A stretch of DNA of 38,454 nt from Laribacter hongkongensis DSM 14985 (GCF_000423285.1 NZ_KE383998.1:1-38454); one strand, 5' to 3'; counted from the first letter of the stretch, positions 9,118 to 17,969 are shown. The notes: generated by a model not told the origin, from the sequence alone. Program-made: numbers and translations.

Positions 9118-9357
9118 TTACTTGGCGAGTTCTTCGGGAGTCTTGGCCGATTCAATCGACAGCGCATGCAGCGTACCGTCGTCAAACTGGGGCTTGAGGG
9201 CCGACTTGACCATCAGGTGCCGTTCGACCAGCCGCTTGCCGGCAAAGGCCGGCGATACGATGCTGGCGTAAAAGTGGTGACCGTCGCCGCGCACGTCAAT
9301 GGCGGTGCAGTCGAGGGTGGCAGCAATCAGCTGCCGGACTTGGTCAGGAGTCATCAT
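9118..9357 (-). CDS. ibaG: BolA/IbaG-family iron-sulfur metabolism protein
   Basis: A 79-residue single-domain BolA-like protein. It carries the family core HHFYASIVSPAFAGKRLVERHLMVKSAL with the conserved F-x-G-x-x-x-x-x-RH block. IbaG/BolA proteins pair with monothiol glutaredoxins to handle [2Fe-2S] clusters, and IbaG-type members are typically encoded immediately upstream of murA, as here (18 nt). The gene starts 6 nt after the ABC permease stop. Two adjacent ATG codons (9357 and 9354) are possible starts; neither has a strong Shine-Dalgarno, suggesting translation coupled to the permease. Confidence 0.9.
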   Translation of the reverse strand: MMTPDQVRQLIAATLDCTAIDVRGDGHHFYASIVSPAFAGKRLVERHLMVKSALKPQFDDGTLHALSIESAKTPEELAK

Positions 9358-9363
9358 GGTGGA

Positions 9364-10119
9364 TTAGCGTCGCAATTTGTAACCGGAATGCAAAACCTGG
9401 AGCACGATGGCGGACACCAGCACGAAGGCTGCGGCCACCACCGCAAAACTGAGCCACGGATCAGCGTCAGATACGCCGAAAAAGCCGTAGCGGAAGCCGT
9501 CGATCATATAGAACACCGGATTAAGGTGGCTTACCGCGTACCAGAAAGGTGACAGGCTGTGGACCGAATAGAATACGCCGGACAGGAAAGTCAGCGGCAT
9601 GATGATGAAATTCTGGAAGGCCGCCAGCTGGTCGAACTTGTCGGCCCATACCCCGGCCAGCACGCCCAGCGCCCCCAGCACGCCGCAGCCCAGCACGGCA
9701 AACAGCAGCAGCCACACCGGATGCGCCAGCGGCGGAAAACCGGCCCACAGCGTGACCAGCCACACACCGGCCCCCACCACCAGACCACGTACCACCGCAG
9801 CCAGCAGATAAGCGGCAAACACCTCCAGTGCCGACAGGGGCGGCAGCAGGATGAACACGATGTTGCCGGTGATCTTGCTCTGGATCAGGCTGGAACTGCC
9901 GTTGGAAAACGCGTTCTGCAACATTGACATCATGATCAGCCCGGGAATCAGGAACAGCACGTAACTGACGCCGGGATACATGTCCACCCGCCCGGACAGG
10001 GCATGCGAAAACACCAGCAGGTACAGCAATGCCGTCAGCACCGGTGCGGCCACCGTCTGGAAGGAAACCTTCCAAAACCGCAGGATTTCCTTCTTGAACA
10101 GGGTAAAAAATCCGGACAT
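9364..10119 (-). CDS. ABC-2 type exporter permease (YadH-like)
   Basis: A 251-residue inner-membrane protein with about six hydrophobic segments and the ABC-2 permease signature region near the C-terminus (NFIIMPLTFLSGVFYSV...LNPVFYMIDGFRYGFFG). It pairs with the ATPase encoded 1 nt upstream, giving a YadG/YadH-type exporter. In many proteobacteria this pair sits beside ibaG and murA, often with the Mla phospholipid-transport genes; here the Mla genes are absent from the window. The exported substrate is unknown in the family. The ATG at 10119 follows the ATPase stop so closely that translational coupling is likely. Confidence 0.9.
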   Translation of the reverse strand: MSGFFTLFKKEILRFWKVSFQTVAAPVLTALLYLLVFSHALSGRVDMYPGVSYVLFLIPGLIMMSMLQNAFSNGSSSLIQSKITGNIVFILLPPLSALEVFAAYLLAAVVRGLVVGAGVWLVTLWAGFPPLAHPVWLLLFAVLGCGVLGALGVLAGVWADKFDQLAAFQNFIIMPLTFLSGVFYSVHSLSPFWYAVSHLNPVFYMIDGFRYGFFGVSDADPWLSFAVVAAAFVLVSAIVLQVLHSGYKLRR

Positions 10120-10120
10120 T

Positions 10121-11029
10121 TCAGCTCCCCTGCCCTTGCATCATGCTCACGAACACATCCTCGAGGTCGGTCTTGACCGTCCGCAATTCCTTCACCCTGA
10201 CTCCGGCCATGCGCATGCACGCCAGGATGTCCTCCAGCTGGTCATGATCGGCCAGCTTCAGTGTCACCCCTTCGTCGTCGCGGCTGTCCAGCAGCGGCAG
10301 CAGCTCTGCCGGCAATTCTGCCGGCTGCACCAGCACGAAGCGGACACGCCGGGCCTCTTCTCCGCGCGACAGCAGGCGTTCCTTGTCCTCCAGCGCGATC
10401 AGCCGTCCTTCCTTGAGCATGGCGATGCGGTGGCACAGGGTTTCGGCTTCTTCCAGATAGTGCGTGGTCAGCACGATGGTATGACCGGCCTGGTTGAGTT
10501 CCTGCACGAAGGCCCACAGGCTCTGGCGCAGGGCCACGTCCACGCCGGCAGTCGGCTCGTCCAGCACGATGACCGGCGGCCGGTGCACCAGTGCCTGCGC
10601 CACCATCACGCGGCGCTTCATGCCACCTGACAGGGCACGCATGTTGGTCCCGGCCTTGTCGGTCAGCCCCAGCCGGGCGAGGATTTCGTCGATCCAGTCG
10701 TCGTTGTGGCGCAGACCGAAATAACCTGACTGGAAAACCAGCGTTTCCCGCACGGTAAAAAACGGATCGAACACCAGTTCCTGCGGCACCACGCCAAGGG
10801 CGCGCCGGGCGGCCCGGTAATCACGGACCACGTCATGCCCCATGATGCGGATCTGCCCGTCCGTAGGCCGGGCCAGACCGGCCATGCAGGAAATCAGCGT
10901 GGTCTTGCCGGCACCGTTGGGGCCCAGCAAGGCAAAGAATTCGCCCTCTTCGACTGCCAGACTGACCCGGTCGAGCGCGGTAAAGTCACCGTAGCGTTTG
11001 CTGACGGCATCAATGGCAATCGCCTGCAT
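10121..11029 (-). CDS. ABC transporter ATP-binding protein (YadG-like)
   Basis: A 302-residue ATPase with Walker A GPNGAGKTTL (about residues 36-45), signature ALSGGMKRRVMVAQAL, Walker B VIVLDEPTAGVD and the H-loop THYLEEAE. The ~80-residue C-terminal extension is typical of exporter ATPases of the CcmA/DrrA type. It works with the adjacent permease at the inner membrane. The start at 11029 lies 75 nt downstream of tyrA, with no Shine-Dalgarno of note, so it could be read from the tyrA transcript or its own promoter in that short gap. Confidence 0.92.
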   Translation of the reverse strand: MQAIAIDAVSKRYGDFTALDRVSLAVEEGEFFALLGPNGAGKTTLISCMAGLARPTDGQIRIMGHDVVRDYRAARRALGVVPQELVFDPFFTVRETLVFQSGYFGLRHNDDWIDEILARLGLTDKAGTNMRALSGGMKRRVMVAQALVHRPPVIVLDEPTAGVDVALRQSLWAFVQELNQAGHTIVLTTHYLEEAETLCHRIAMLKEGRLIALEDKERLLSRGEEARRVRFVLVQPAELPAELLPLLDSRDDEGVTLKLADHDQLEDILACMRMAGVRVKELRTVKTDLEDVFVSMMQGQGS

Positions 11030-11104
11030 AGGAAAAGCCGTGACAAAAACCGTAATTGTAGCGGAATCGCCCGCTCCGCATCAGCGCTTGGCCGGGTTTC
11101 CTGA

Positions 11105-11980
11105 TCAACGCCGGTTGAAGCGCTCGGCCCAGGCCGTACGGGCCGAACGCGCGCGGGCAAAGCGCGCCTCCAGGGCTCCGGCATCGGCGGCCGCCACCTC
11201 TGCCCGCAGCTGGGCCAGCGTGGCGGAAAAGGCGTCCAGCTCGGCCAGCAGGGCCGCCTGGTTGGCCAAGGTAATGTCACGCCACATTTCCGGATGACTG
11301 CCGGCGATCCGGGTAAAGTCGCGAAAACCGGTCGAGGCAAAATCAAAGCACTGCCGGGCATCGGGTCTGGCCAGCACGGTGTCCACATAGGCAAAGGCCA
11401 GCAGGTGCGGCAGATGGCTGACCGTGGCAAAAATGGCGTCGTGCTGTTCCGGCCGCAGGCTGGCGACACTGGCACCGGTCACCTGCCAGGCGGCCCGCAC
11501 GCAGGCCACGGCCTCGTCGTCGGTTTCCGGCAGCGGCGCCAGTACCACAGTGCGGTTTTCAAACAGGGCGAACTGGGCTGCGGCAGCGCCGGACAGCTCG
11601 GACCCGGCAATCGGATGGGCCGGTACGCAGCGGGACAACTGCCGGGGCAGGTGCTGCCTCATCAGCGCCACGACATCGCACTTGGTGCTGCCGGCATCGG
11701 TCACGATGGCTCCGGGCGGCAAGACCGGTGCAATGGCGGCAAATACCTGCGCCATCTGCCCGACCGGAGTAGCCACCAGCACCATGTCGGCGTCCTGCAC
11801 GGCGACAGCGGCATCCTGGACCCAGGAATCGATCACGCCCAGCTCCAGCGCCCGCTCCAGATTCTCGCGACTGCGACCCACGCCGACAACCTGGCCGACC
11901 TGCCCTGCCCGCCGCAGCGACAGCGCAAACGAGCCACCGATCAGGCCCACCCCGATAATCACCAACTTGCCGATCCGCAC
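11105..11980 (-). CDS. tyrA: Prephenate (arogenate) dehydrogenase
   Basis: A 291-residue NAD(P)-dependent enzyme of tyrosine biosynthesis that oxidatively decarboxylates prephenate to 4-hydroxyphenylpyruvate, or arogenate to tyrosine. The N-terminal Rossmann fold shows VIIGVGLIGGSFALSLRRAG; ATPVGQM and DAGSTK follow, then HPIAGSE and the helical dimerisation domain with VSHLPHLLAFA. It is a single-domain TyrA without a fused chorismate mutase or ACT domain. The frame extends upstream to 12037, but a GTG at 11980 is chosen because AAGGGGA lies 5 nt before it and the family begins directly with this Rossmann strand. ATG codons at 12010 and 12013 are alternatives. Cofactor and substrate preference cannot be read by eye. 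Confidence 0.92.
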   Translation of the reverse strand: MRIGKLVIIGVGLIGGSFALSLRRAGQVGQVVGVGRSRENLERALELGVIDSWVQDAAVAVQDADMVLVATPVGQMAQVFAAIAPVLPPGAIVTDAGSTKCDVVALMRQHLPRQLSRCVPAHPIAGSELSGAAAAQFALFENRTVVLAPLPETDDEAVACVRAAWQVTGASVASLRPEQHDAIFATVSHLPHLLAFAYVDTVLARPDARQCFDFASTGFRDFTRIAGSHPEMWRDITLANQAALLAELDAFSATLAQLRAEVAAADAGALEARFARARSARTAWAERFNRR

Positions 11981-12219
11981 TGCCGTCCCCTTGGCTGTTG
12001 AGCCGGACATCATAGGCGAACTTGCACGCCACGGCACCGGTCCAGCCCGGATGACTGCCGGACCAGCCGCTGCATGACGTGATCAAGACCGGCCCGGATC
12101 ACTGCAAACAGTCATCCGGCAGGGCGCTTGTCACATCAGCCGGCAAGGCTGCCGCGCAGGGAAAGCAACCGGCCAGATTCCGGCGCAGGCCGCCTCCCGG
12201 CCCCGCTCCGTCACCGGAG

Positions 12220-13032
12220 TCAGGCCGCTGCCAGGATATCTGCCGCCACGCGGGCCGAATCCGGCAACCCGAACGCGAGCGCATCCAGCCGCCGGACCGG
12301 CAGCACGCCCACCACGCTGTTGCACAGCCACAGACCTTGCGCCCCCTGTACAGCGGCGCGGGCAATGCGCTCAACCCGCACCGGACGACCAAGGCGGTCT
12401 GCCAGGCAGTCCAGCAGGCAGGCGCGGGCAGCCCCGGCGACACCGCAGCGGTCCAGCAAGGGCGTGGCCACATGCGAACCGAAATCGACAAACACATTGC
12501 AGGCACAGGCCTCGGTCAGCCAGCCTTCGGCATCGCACAGCAGTCCTTCACGGATGGCAGGATCATCCCATTCGGCCCGCGCCAGCACGTTTTCCAGCCG
12601 GTTGAGATGCTTGACTCCGGCCAGCCGCGGCTGGCTGGCCAGCTCCAGCCGGCACCAGCGCACCGTCACGCCGTCCGGGCAGGGCTGCGGTGCAAAACCG
12701 GCAACGGATACCAGCCGGGTTGGCACCACGGGCTGCGGCAGGGCATAGCCACGGGCACCGCTGCCACGGGTCAGCACGATCTTGCCGACGGCCAGCGGCA
12801 AGGTGGCGGCCAGTTGTGCCAGCTCCGCCAGCAGGACGGATTCGGCCGGCAATGGCAGCCCCAGGGCAGCGCAGTCATGTTGCAGGCATTGCCAGTGCCA
12901 GTGCCAGAGCGTGGGCCGGCCCTGCTTGAGCAGCACCGTGCGGAACAGGCCGTCACCGTAGCCAAGCCCACGGTCGGTCACCGGAATCCGGTCGGCCGCT
13001 TCGCCATTGAACAGGCAGGCCGGCATGCTCAT
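12220..13032 (-). CDS. pabC: Aminodeoxychorismate lyase
   Basis: A 270-residue fold-type IV PLP enzyme that releases pyruvate from 4-amino-4-deoxychorismate to give p-aminobenzoate for folate synthesis. Visible are the N-terminal DRGLGYGDGLFRTVLL block, the PLP lysine Lys141 in AGVKHLNRLENVLARAEW, and the C-terminal phosphate-contact region CNSVVGVLPVRRLD. Length and lysine position match E. coli PabC. Its ATG overlaps the stop of the DUF2520 gene by 4 nt (ATGA), so the two are coupled. The mltG and tmk genes that often follow pabC are not here; about 240 nt of non-coding DNA separates it from tyrA. Confidence 0.93.
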   Translation of the reverse strand: MSMPACLFNGEAADRIPVTDRGLGYGDGLFRTVLLKQGRPTLWHWHWQCLQHDCAALGLPLPAESVLLAELAQLAATLPLAVGKIVLTRGSGARGYALPQPVVPTRLVSVAGFAPQPCPDGVTVRWCRLELASQPRLAGVKHLNRLENVLARAEWDDPAIREGLLCDAEGWLTEACACNVFVDFGSHVATPLLDRCGVAGAARACLLDCLADRLGRPVRVERIARAAVQGAQGLWLCNSVVGVLPVRRLDALAFGLPDSARVAADILAAA

Positions 13033-13895
13033 CCCCGCGGTTCGGCCAGCAGGGTCGAGAGGGCGTCACGGTGTTCGGCATCCAGCCGTCCGCCGGCCAG
13101 CCGCACGGCCAGACGCCCGAGCGCCCGGTATGCCTGCTCGTCCAGCGGGTCGGTCAGTTCGTCCAGATGCAGGGCCACGGTGCCGCTGTCTCCACGGACC
13201 ACGGGCCCGGTCAGGGCCGTAGCCGGCCCGAACTGGAAGGCATTGACCAGCGACTGGCTCGCCAGCGGGCCCAGCACGTCACGCGCGGTTTCCGCATCCA
13301 GCCCGGCCTCCTGGGCCACCCGCCACGCCATGTCGGCCAGGGTGACCACGTAATTGGAGGCGATGGTACAGGCGGCGTGGTAGCGCGGCTTGTGTTCGCT
13401 GGACAGGAGAAACGGCCGGGCACCGATGGCCGTCAGCAAGGGGTCCAGAACCTGGCAGGCGTCTTCCATGCCTTCCAGTGCCACGGGTGTCCCTTCGAAT
13501 GTGGCCAGTGCCCGCACCGGCTCGGCAAAACTGAGGGCGGGATGGGCGCTGGCGGTCTGCCAGCCACGTTCGGCCAGTGGCGCCAGCACGGCGGCGGTCA
13601 GGGCGCCGCTGGCATGCACGGCCAGCGCCGGTGTCAGGTTGTCGCGGCCGGCCAGTGCCTGGGCCACGCCGGCAATCTGGCTGTCAGGCACGCTGATCAG
13701 CCACAGGTCGGCAGCGGGCAGTGTGGCCAGCGAACACACCTGTCCGGCTCCGATGAACGCCACGGCCTCTTCGGCCGAAGACGAGCGCCGGCAGCATACG
13801 CCGCCGATTTCGGCCACACCGGCCTGTTGCCAGCGGCGTGCCAGTACCCGGCCGACTTTTCCGGCCCCTGCGACATTCAACTTCAGGGTGGTCAT
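13029..13895 (-). CDS. Rossmann-like and DUF2520 domain protein
   Basis: A 288-residue protein with an N-terminal NAD(P)-binding Rossmann fold (LNVAGAGKVGRVLARRW, residues 6-22; SVPDSQI near 70) and a helical C-terminal DUF2520 domain (about 130-260), including HASGAL, AHPALSF and SEHKPRYHAACTIASNYVVTLADMA. The architecture resembles 6-phosphogluconate dehydrogenase or ketopantoate reductase-like oxidoreductases. The reaction is not assigned here. The start at 13895 has a strong GGAGGG about 6 nt upstream. It is translationally coupled to pabC by an ATGA overlap, suggesting a shared role or at least shared dosage. Confidence 0.85.
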   Translation of the reverse strand: MTTLKLNVAGAGKVGRVLARRWQQAGVAEIGGVCCRRSSSAEEAVAFIGAGQVCSLATLPAADLWLISVPDSQIAGVAQALAGRDNLTPALAVHASGALTAAVLAPLAERGWQTASAHPALSFAEPVRALATFEGTPVALEGMEDACQVLDPLLTAIGARPFLLSSEHKPRYHAACTIASNYVVTLADMAWRVAQEAGLDAETARDVLGPLASQSLVNAFQFGPATALTGPVVRGDSGTVALHLDELTDPLDEQAYRALGRLAVRLAGGRLDAEHRDALSTLLAEPRG

Positions 13896-13919
13896 GCCCC
13901 CTCCTCGTCATTTTTGACG

Positions 13920-13940
13920 GGGCAGCTTCTGTGGCTGCCC
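13920..13940 (-). terminator. Possible terminator after metY
   Basis: A 7-bp perfect stem GGGCAGC/GCTGCCC with a 7-nt loop lies 36 nt downstream of the metY stop and just upstream of DUF2520. There is no T tract; on the minus strand it is followed by CCGTCAAAAATGACG, itself a small inverted repeat. Function uncertain. Confidence 0.35.
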
Positions 13941-13976
13941 TCGCATCAACATGCCTGCTGCTGGCAGCCGGCCGGT

Positions 13977-15254
13977 CTATTGCCGGGCAGCGGCCAGTGC
14001 CTGCTCCAAGTCTTCGATCAGGTCGTCCACATGTTCAATGCCGATCGACAGGCGCACCATTTCCGGTCGTACCCCGGCCTTGCGCTGTTCTTCGACCGAC
14101 AGCTGGCGGTGCGTGGTGCTGGCCGGATGGCAGGCGAGGCTCTTGGCATCGCCGATATTGACCAGCCGGACAAACAGCTGGAGCGCGTCGATGAAGCGGG
14201 TGCCGGCTTCCACGCCGCCCTTGACACCGAAGCTCAAGATGCCCGAGGCCCGTCCGCCCATATACTTGTCCACCAGCGGCTTGCTGGGGTTGCCTTCGAG
14301 GCCGGCGTATTCGACCCAGTCCACCGCCGGATGGGCCGCAAGAAATTCGGCAACGCGCTGCGTATTGCTGCAAATGCGGTCCATGCGCAGCGGCAAGGTC
14401 TCGATTCCTTGTAAAATCTGGAAACTGTTCATCGGACTGATAGCCGCCCCCATGTTGCGAAGCGGCACCACGCGTGCCCTGGCGATGTAGGCAGCTGCAC
14501 CCATCGCCTCAACATAGTTAACACCGTGGTAGCTGACATCCGGTGTATTCAGACGCACGAATTTCTCTTTATGCTCGCCCCACGGGAAACGACCCGAATC
14601 AACGATGATGCCACCGATGCTGGTACCGTGTCCGCCCATGTACTTGGTCAGCGAATGCACGACGATGTCGGCACCATGCTCGAACGGCCGGCACAGATAC
14701 GGCGACGGCACCGTGTTGTCGACGATCAGCGGCACGCCGCCGGCATGTGCCACTTCGGCAAAAGCGGCGAAGTCAACCACATTGCCCAGAGGGTTGCCGA
14801 TGGATTCGCAATACACGGCCTTGGTGCGGGCATCCACCAGCCCGGTCACGGCCCGGGGATCACGGTAATCGACAAAACGTACTTCGATTCCCAGCTGTGG
14901 CAGGGTGTGCGCCAGCAGGTTGTAGGTGCCGCCGTACAGCGTGCTGGTGGCAATGATGTTGTCGCCGGCTTCGGCAATGGTCTGGATGGCATAGGTCACC
15001 GCCGCCATGCCCGACGCCACGGCCAGCGCTCCGACTCCGCCCTCCATCGCGGCAACGCGCTGCTCCAGCACGTCGGTGGTCGGATTCATGATGCGGGTGT
15101 AGATGTTGCCGGCCACCTTGAGGTCGAAGAGGTCTGCCCCGTGCTGGGTGCTGTCGAAGGCATAGCTGGTGGTCTGGTAAATCGGCACGGCAGCCGCGCG
15201 GGTGGTCGGGTCGGGACGGTAACCGCCATGGACGGCGAGGGTTTCGATACGCAT
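13977..15254 (-). CDS. metY: O-acetylhomoserine sulfhydrylase (aminocarboxypropyltransferase)
   Basis: A 425-residue Cys/Met-metabolism PLP enzyme that makes homocysteine from O-acetyl-homoserine and sulfide, a direct-sulfhydrylation step to methionine. The N-terminus MRIETLAVHGGYRPDPTTRA and IYQTTSYAFDSTQHGADLF are typical of MetY. The PLP lysine is Lys204 in HSLTKYMGGHGTSIGG, and the C-terminus has CHPASTTHRQLS and VRLSIGIEHVDDLI. Length exceeds the ~390-residue MetB/MetZ type, supporting MetY. The frame continues 40 codons upstream, but ATG 15254 has AGGAG 6 nt before it and matches family starts. It is divergent from the GGDEF/EAL gene; an inverted repeat in the shared gap could be an operator. 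Confidence 0.95.
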   Translation of the reverse strand: MRIETLAVHGGYRPDPTTRAAAVPIYQTTSYAFDSTQHGADLFDLKVAGNIYTRIMNPTTDVLEQRVAAMEGGVGALAVASGMAAVTYAIQTIAEAGDNIIATSTLYGGTYNLLAHTLPQLGIEVRFVDYRDPRAVTGLVDARTKAVYCESIGNPLGNVVDFAAFAEVAHAGGVPLIVDNTVPSPYLCRPFEHGADIVVHSLTKYMGGHGTSIGGIIVDSGRFPWGEHKEKFVRLNTPDVSYHGVNYVEAMGAAAYIARARVVPLRNMGAAISPMNSFQILQGIETLPLRMDRICSNTQRVAEFLAAHPAVDWVEYAGLEGNPSKPLVDKYMGGRASGILSFGVKGGVEAGTRFIDALQLFVRLVNIGDAKSLACHPASTTHRQLSVEEQRKAGVRPEMVRLSIGIEHVDDLIEDLEQALAAARQ

Positions 15255-15360
15255 GGAATCTCCTGAAATGATGGTCGGCCAGCCGCCGGATCCGGGATGA
15301 CGCCAAGATAAACCGCCCGTCTGCCAGCTGCAATCTTCATTCCGTGACAGCCTCCGGCCA

Positions 15361-15374
15361 ATGTCATTTGACAT
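15361..15374. promoter_or_regulatory. Inverted repeat in the metY / GGDEF-EAL divergent gap
   Basis: ATGTCATTTGACAT is a perfect 6-bp-arm dyad (ATGTCA-TT-TGACAT) between the two divergent starts, 107 nt from metY and 76 nt from the GGDEF/EAL start. It overlaps a TTGACA at 15368-15373. A plus-strand -10-like TATACT is at 15397-15402, but the 23-bp spacing from TTGACA is too long for a standard promoter. It looks like a dimeric regulator site; the protein is unknown. Confidence 0.35.
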
Positions 15375-15449
15375 AAAAAACCAGATGCCAAATGGCTATA
15401 CTTCACCCCCGTCTGACCGTTGCCTGTTCCTTACCGTTGCGGAGTTCCT

Positions 15450-17969
15450 GTGGGCATTTACTACCAGAAGACCATTGAATCGCTGGTCTCGCCACGCCTA
15501 GTCACCTGTGCGCCCGATACCCCGGTGCATGAGGCCGCCCGCCAGATGCGCGAGGCCCTGTGCGGCTCGATCATCGTGCTGGACGGACAAGGCCAGCCGG
15601 CAGGCATCTGGACCGAGGCCGATGTCCTCAAGCTGGACCTGCACGATCCAGACGGACTCAGGGTACCGATTTCCAGCGTGATGAGTTCACCGGTCAAGAC
15701 CCTGCCGGTCGACACGCCTTTTCACGAAGCGGCCATCCGCTTTCGCCACGAAGGCATCCGCCACTATCTGGTCATCGACCAGCAGAACCAGCCGCGCGGC
15801 ATCCTGTCACAGACCGACATCGTCCTGAACCAGGGGGCCGAATTCTTCATCCGCCTCAAGGAAGTCGGCTCGATCCCCAGCGCCCCGCCAAGGTTCCTGA
15901 GAGCCGATGCCTCCTTTGCCGAAGCCGTCGCAGCCATGCGCCAGGTTACCCAGGAGGCGGTCATCATCGAATACCCGGACGGCGGTTACGGCATCCTGAC
16001 CCAGCGCGACGTGGTGCGCCATCTGGACAGCAACGATCCCGACCAGCCGGTCGGCCGGCTGGCCAGCCGGCCACTGGTGACGGCCAAGGCCAGCGCCAGC
16101 CTTTACTATGCCCGCAAGCTCCTCGCCGAAAAGCACATCCGCCATCTGGGCATCACCAGCGAAAACAACCAGTTGACCGGACTGGTCGGCTTTGCCGACA
16201 TCATGGCGTCGATCGAGCACGAATACGTCCACGAGCTGCAATACGCCCTCAAGGAACGCGACGAAGCCCTCAACCTGTCGCAGCAGAACCTGCGGCTGGC
16301 CGACAAGGTGTTTGAAGCCACACTGGAAGGCATCATCATCACCGACGCCGAAGGCATCATCGAAACCGTCAACCCGGCCTTTACCCGCATTACCGGCTGG
16401 CGCCGCGAAGAAGTGGTCGGCAAGAACCCGCGCATCCTCAGCTCCAGCCAGCAGCCGCCGGAATTTTACCGCCACCTGTGGCAAAGCCTGCGCGAGCACG
16501 GATTCTGGCAGGGCGAAGTCATCAACCGCCGCAAGGACGGCAAGTTCTACACCGAGCACCTGACCATCACCGGCATCCGCGGACCGGACGGCACCTTTAC
16601 TCACTACGCCGGCATTTTCAGCGACATCACCCAGCGCAAGCTCAACGAAGAACGGCTGCACTACCTTGCCAACCACGACCCGCTGACCGACCTGCCCAAC
16701 CGCACCCTGCTGATGGAACGCCTGGGTGCCGCCCTCACCCGCGCCCACCGGCAAGGCAAGCGCGTGGCGCTGATGTTCCTCGACCTCGACCGCTTCAAGT
16801 TCATCAACGACACCCTCGGCCATGCCGTCGGCGACAAGCTGCTGCAAACCGTCGCCAGCCGCCTGACCGGCAGCCTGCGCGCCAGCGACACCGTCGCCCG
16901 GCTGGGCGGCGACGAATTCAACATCGTGCTGGAAGACATCCGCGACCTGCGCGGCGTGGCCCAGACGGCCCAGAAACTGATCGACCGGGTGCAGGGCATG
17001 GTCACGCTCGACGGCCACGACGTGTATGTCACCGCCTCGGTCGGCATCGCCATCTACCCGGATGACGGCAGTACCCCGGAAGTGCTGCGCATGAATGCCG
17101 ACACGGCCATGTACCGGGCCAAGGAGCGGGGCAAGAACAATTTCCAGTTCTTTACCGCCGACATGAATGCCAGCACGCTGGCCCGGTTGCGGCTGGAATC
17201 CAACCTGCACCGTGCGCTGGCCCGCCAGGAATTCCAGCTGCATTTCCAGCCCAAGGTCGACCTCGCCCACGGTCACATCTACGGCATGGAAGCCCTGCTG
17301 CGCTGGCGCAGCCACGAACTGGGACCGGTCAGCCCGGCCGACTTCATTCCGATCGCCGAAGAATCCAACCTGATCTCCACCATTGGCGAGTGGGTGCTGG
17401 AACAGGCCTGCCGCCAGGCGCGGCACTGGCTCAACCTCGGCCTCTTGCCCGGTACCGTGGCCGTCAACCTGTCCAGCAAGCAGATGACCCAGGGCGACAT
17501 CGTCGCCACCGTCCGCCGCATCCTCGAACACAGCAACCTGCCTGGTCACTATCTGGAACTGGAAATCACCGAATCGGTGGCGATGGACAATACCGGCGAG
17601 ATGATCCGCACGCTCAAGAACCTCAAGGCACTGGGCGTGCGCATTGCCATCGACGACTTCGGCACCGGCTATTCGTCGCTGTCCTACCTCAAGCAGCTGC
17701 CGATCGATGTCCTGAAAATCGACCGCTCCTTCGTCACCGACCTGCACGAGGACCGCGACGACGCCGCCATCGCCAGCGCCATCATCTCCATGGGGCAAAG
17801 CCTGAACCTGCAACCCGTGGCTGAAGGCGTCGAACGCGAGGAACACCGGCAGTTCCTGCTGGACCACGGCTGCCAGTACGGACAGGGCTACCTGTTCAGC
17901 CGCCCGGTCCCGGCTGCCACCATGGAGCAGCTCCTGCTGGAAAGCCAGGCCCTGTCGGCCTGGCGCTGA
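15450..17969 (+). CDS. CBS-PAS-GGDEF-EAL cyclic-di-GMP signalling protein
   Basis: An 839-residue cytoplasmic protein without membrane segments. It has two CBS pairs (about 12-128 and 150-258), a linker helix, a PAS/PAC domain (about 282-398), a diguanylate cyclase domain (about 405-567) and an EAL phosphodiesterase domain (about 578-835). GGDEF is intact at 486-490 and an RxxD inhibitory site (RASD, 477-480) sits five residues before it. The EAL domain keeps EALLRW (614-619), NLSSKQM, LEITES, DDFGTGYSSL, KIDRSF and AEGVE, so both activities are plausible. CBS pairs usually bind adenosine nucleotides or SAM; PAS may bind a cofactor or serve for dimerisation. The start is GTG 15450, with GGAG 5 nt upstream; the frame opens at TTG 15420 without such a site. 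Divergent from metY; converges on the Spy-like gene with an 11-nt gap. Confidence 0.93.
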   Translation: MGIYYQKTIESLVSPRLVTCAPDTPVHEAARQMREALCGSIIVLDGQGQPAGIWTEADVLKLDLHDPDGLRVPISSVMSSPVKTLPVDTPFHEAAIRFRHEGIRHYLVIDQQNQPRGILSQTDIVLNQGAEFFIRLKEVGSIPSAPPRFLRADASFAEAVAAMRQVTQEAVIIEYPDGGYGILTQRDVVRHLDSNDPDQPVGRLASRPLVTAKASASLYYARKLLAEKHIRHLGITSENNQLTGLVGFADIMASIEHEYVHELQYALKERDEALNLSQQNLRLADKVFEATLEGIIITDAEGIIETVNPAFTRITGWRREEVVGKNPRILSSSQQPPEFYRHLWQSLREHGFWQGEVINRRKDGKFYTEHLTITGIRGPDGTFTHYAGIFSDITQRKLNEERLHYLANHDPLTDLPNRTLLMERLGAALTRAHRQGKRVALMFLDLDRFKFINDTLGHAVGDKLLQTVASRLTGSLRASDTVARLGGDEFNIVLEDIRDLRGVAQTAQKLIDRVQGMVTLDGHDVYVTASVGIAIYPDDGSTPEVLRMNADTAMYRAKERGKNNFQFFTADMNASTLARLRLESNLHRALARQEFQLHFQPKVDLAHGHIYGMEALLRWRSHELGPVSPADFIPIAEESNLISTIGEWVLEQACRQARHWLNLGLLPGTVAVNLSSKQMTQGDIVATVRRILEHSNLPGHYLELEITESVAMDNTGEMIRTLKNLKALGVRIAIDDFGTGYSSLSYLKQLPIDVLKIDRSFVTDLHEDRDDAAIASAIISMGQSLNLQPVAEGVEREEHRQFLLDHGCQYGQGYLFSRPVPAATMEQLLLESQALSAWR

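Noticed and set aside
15368-15402. TTGACA ... TATACT as a promoter of the c-di-GMP gene
   Set aside because: The 23-bp spacer is outside the range for a functional sigma70 promoter.
15807-17867. 686-codon minus-strand frame opposite the GGDEF/EAL gene
   Set aside because: Antisense shadow with valine/glycine/glutamine-rich composition; the plus-strand gene has clear domains and catalytic motifs.
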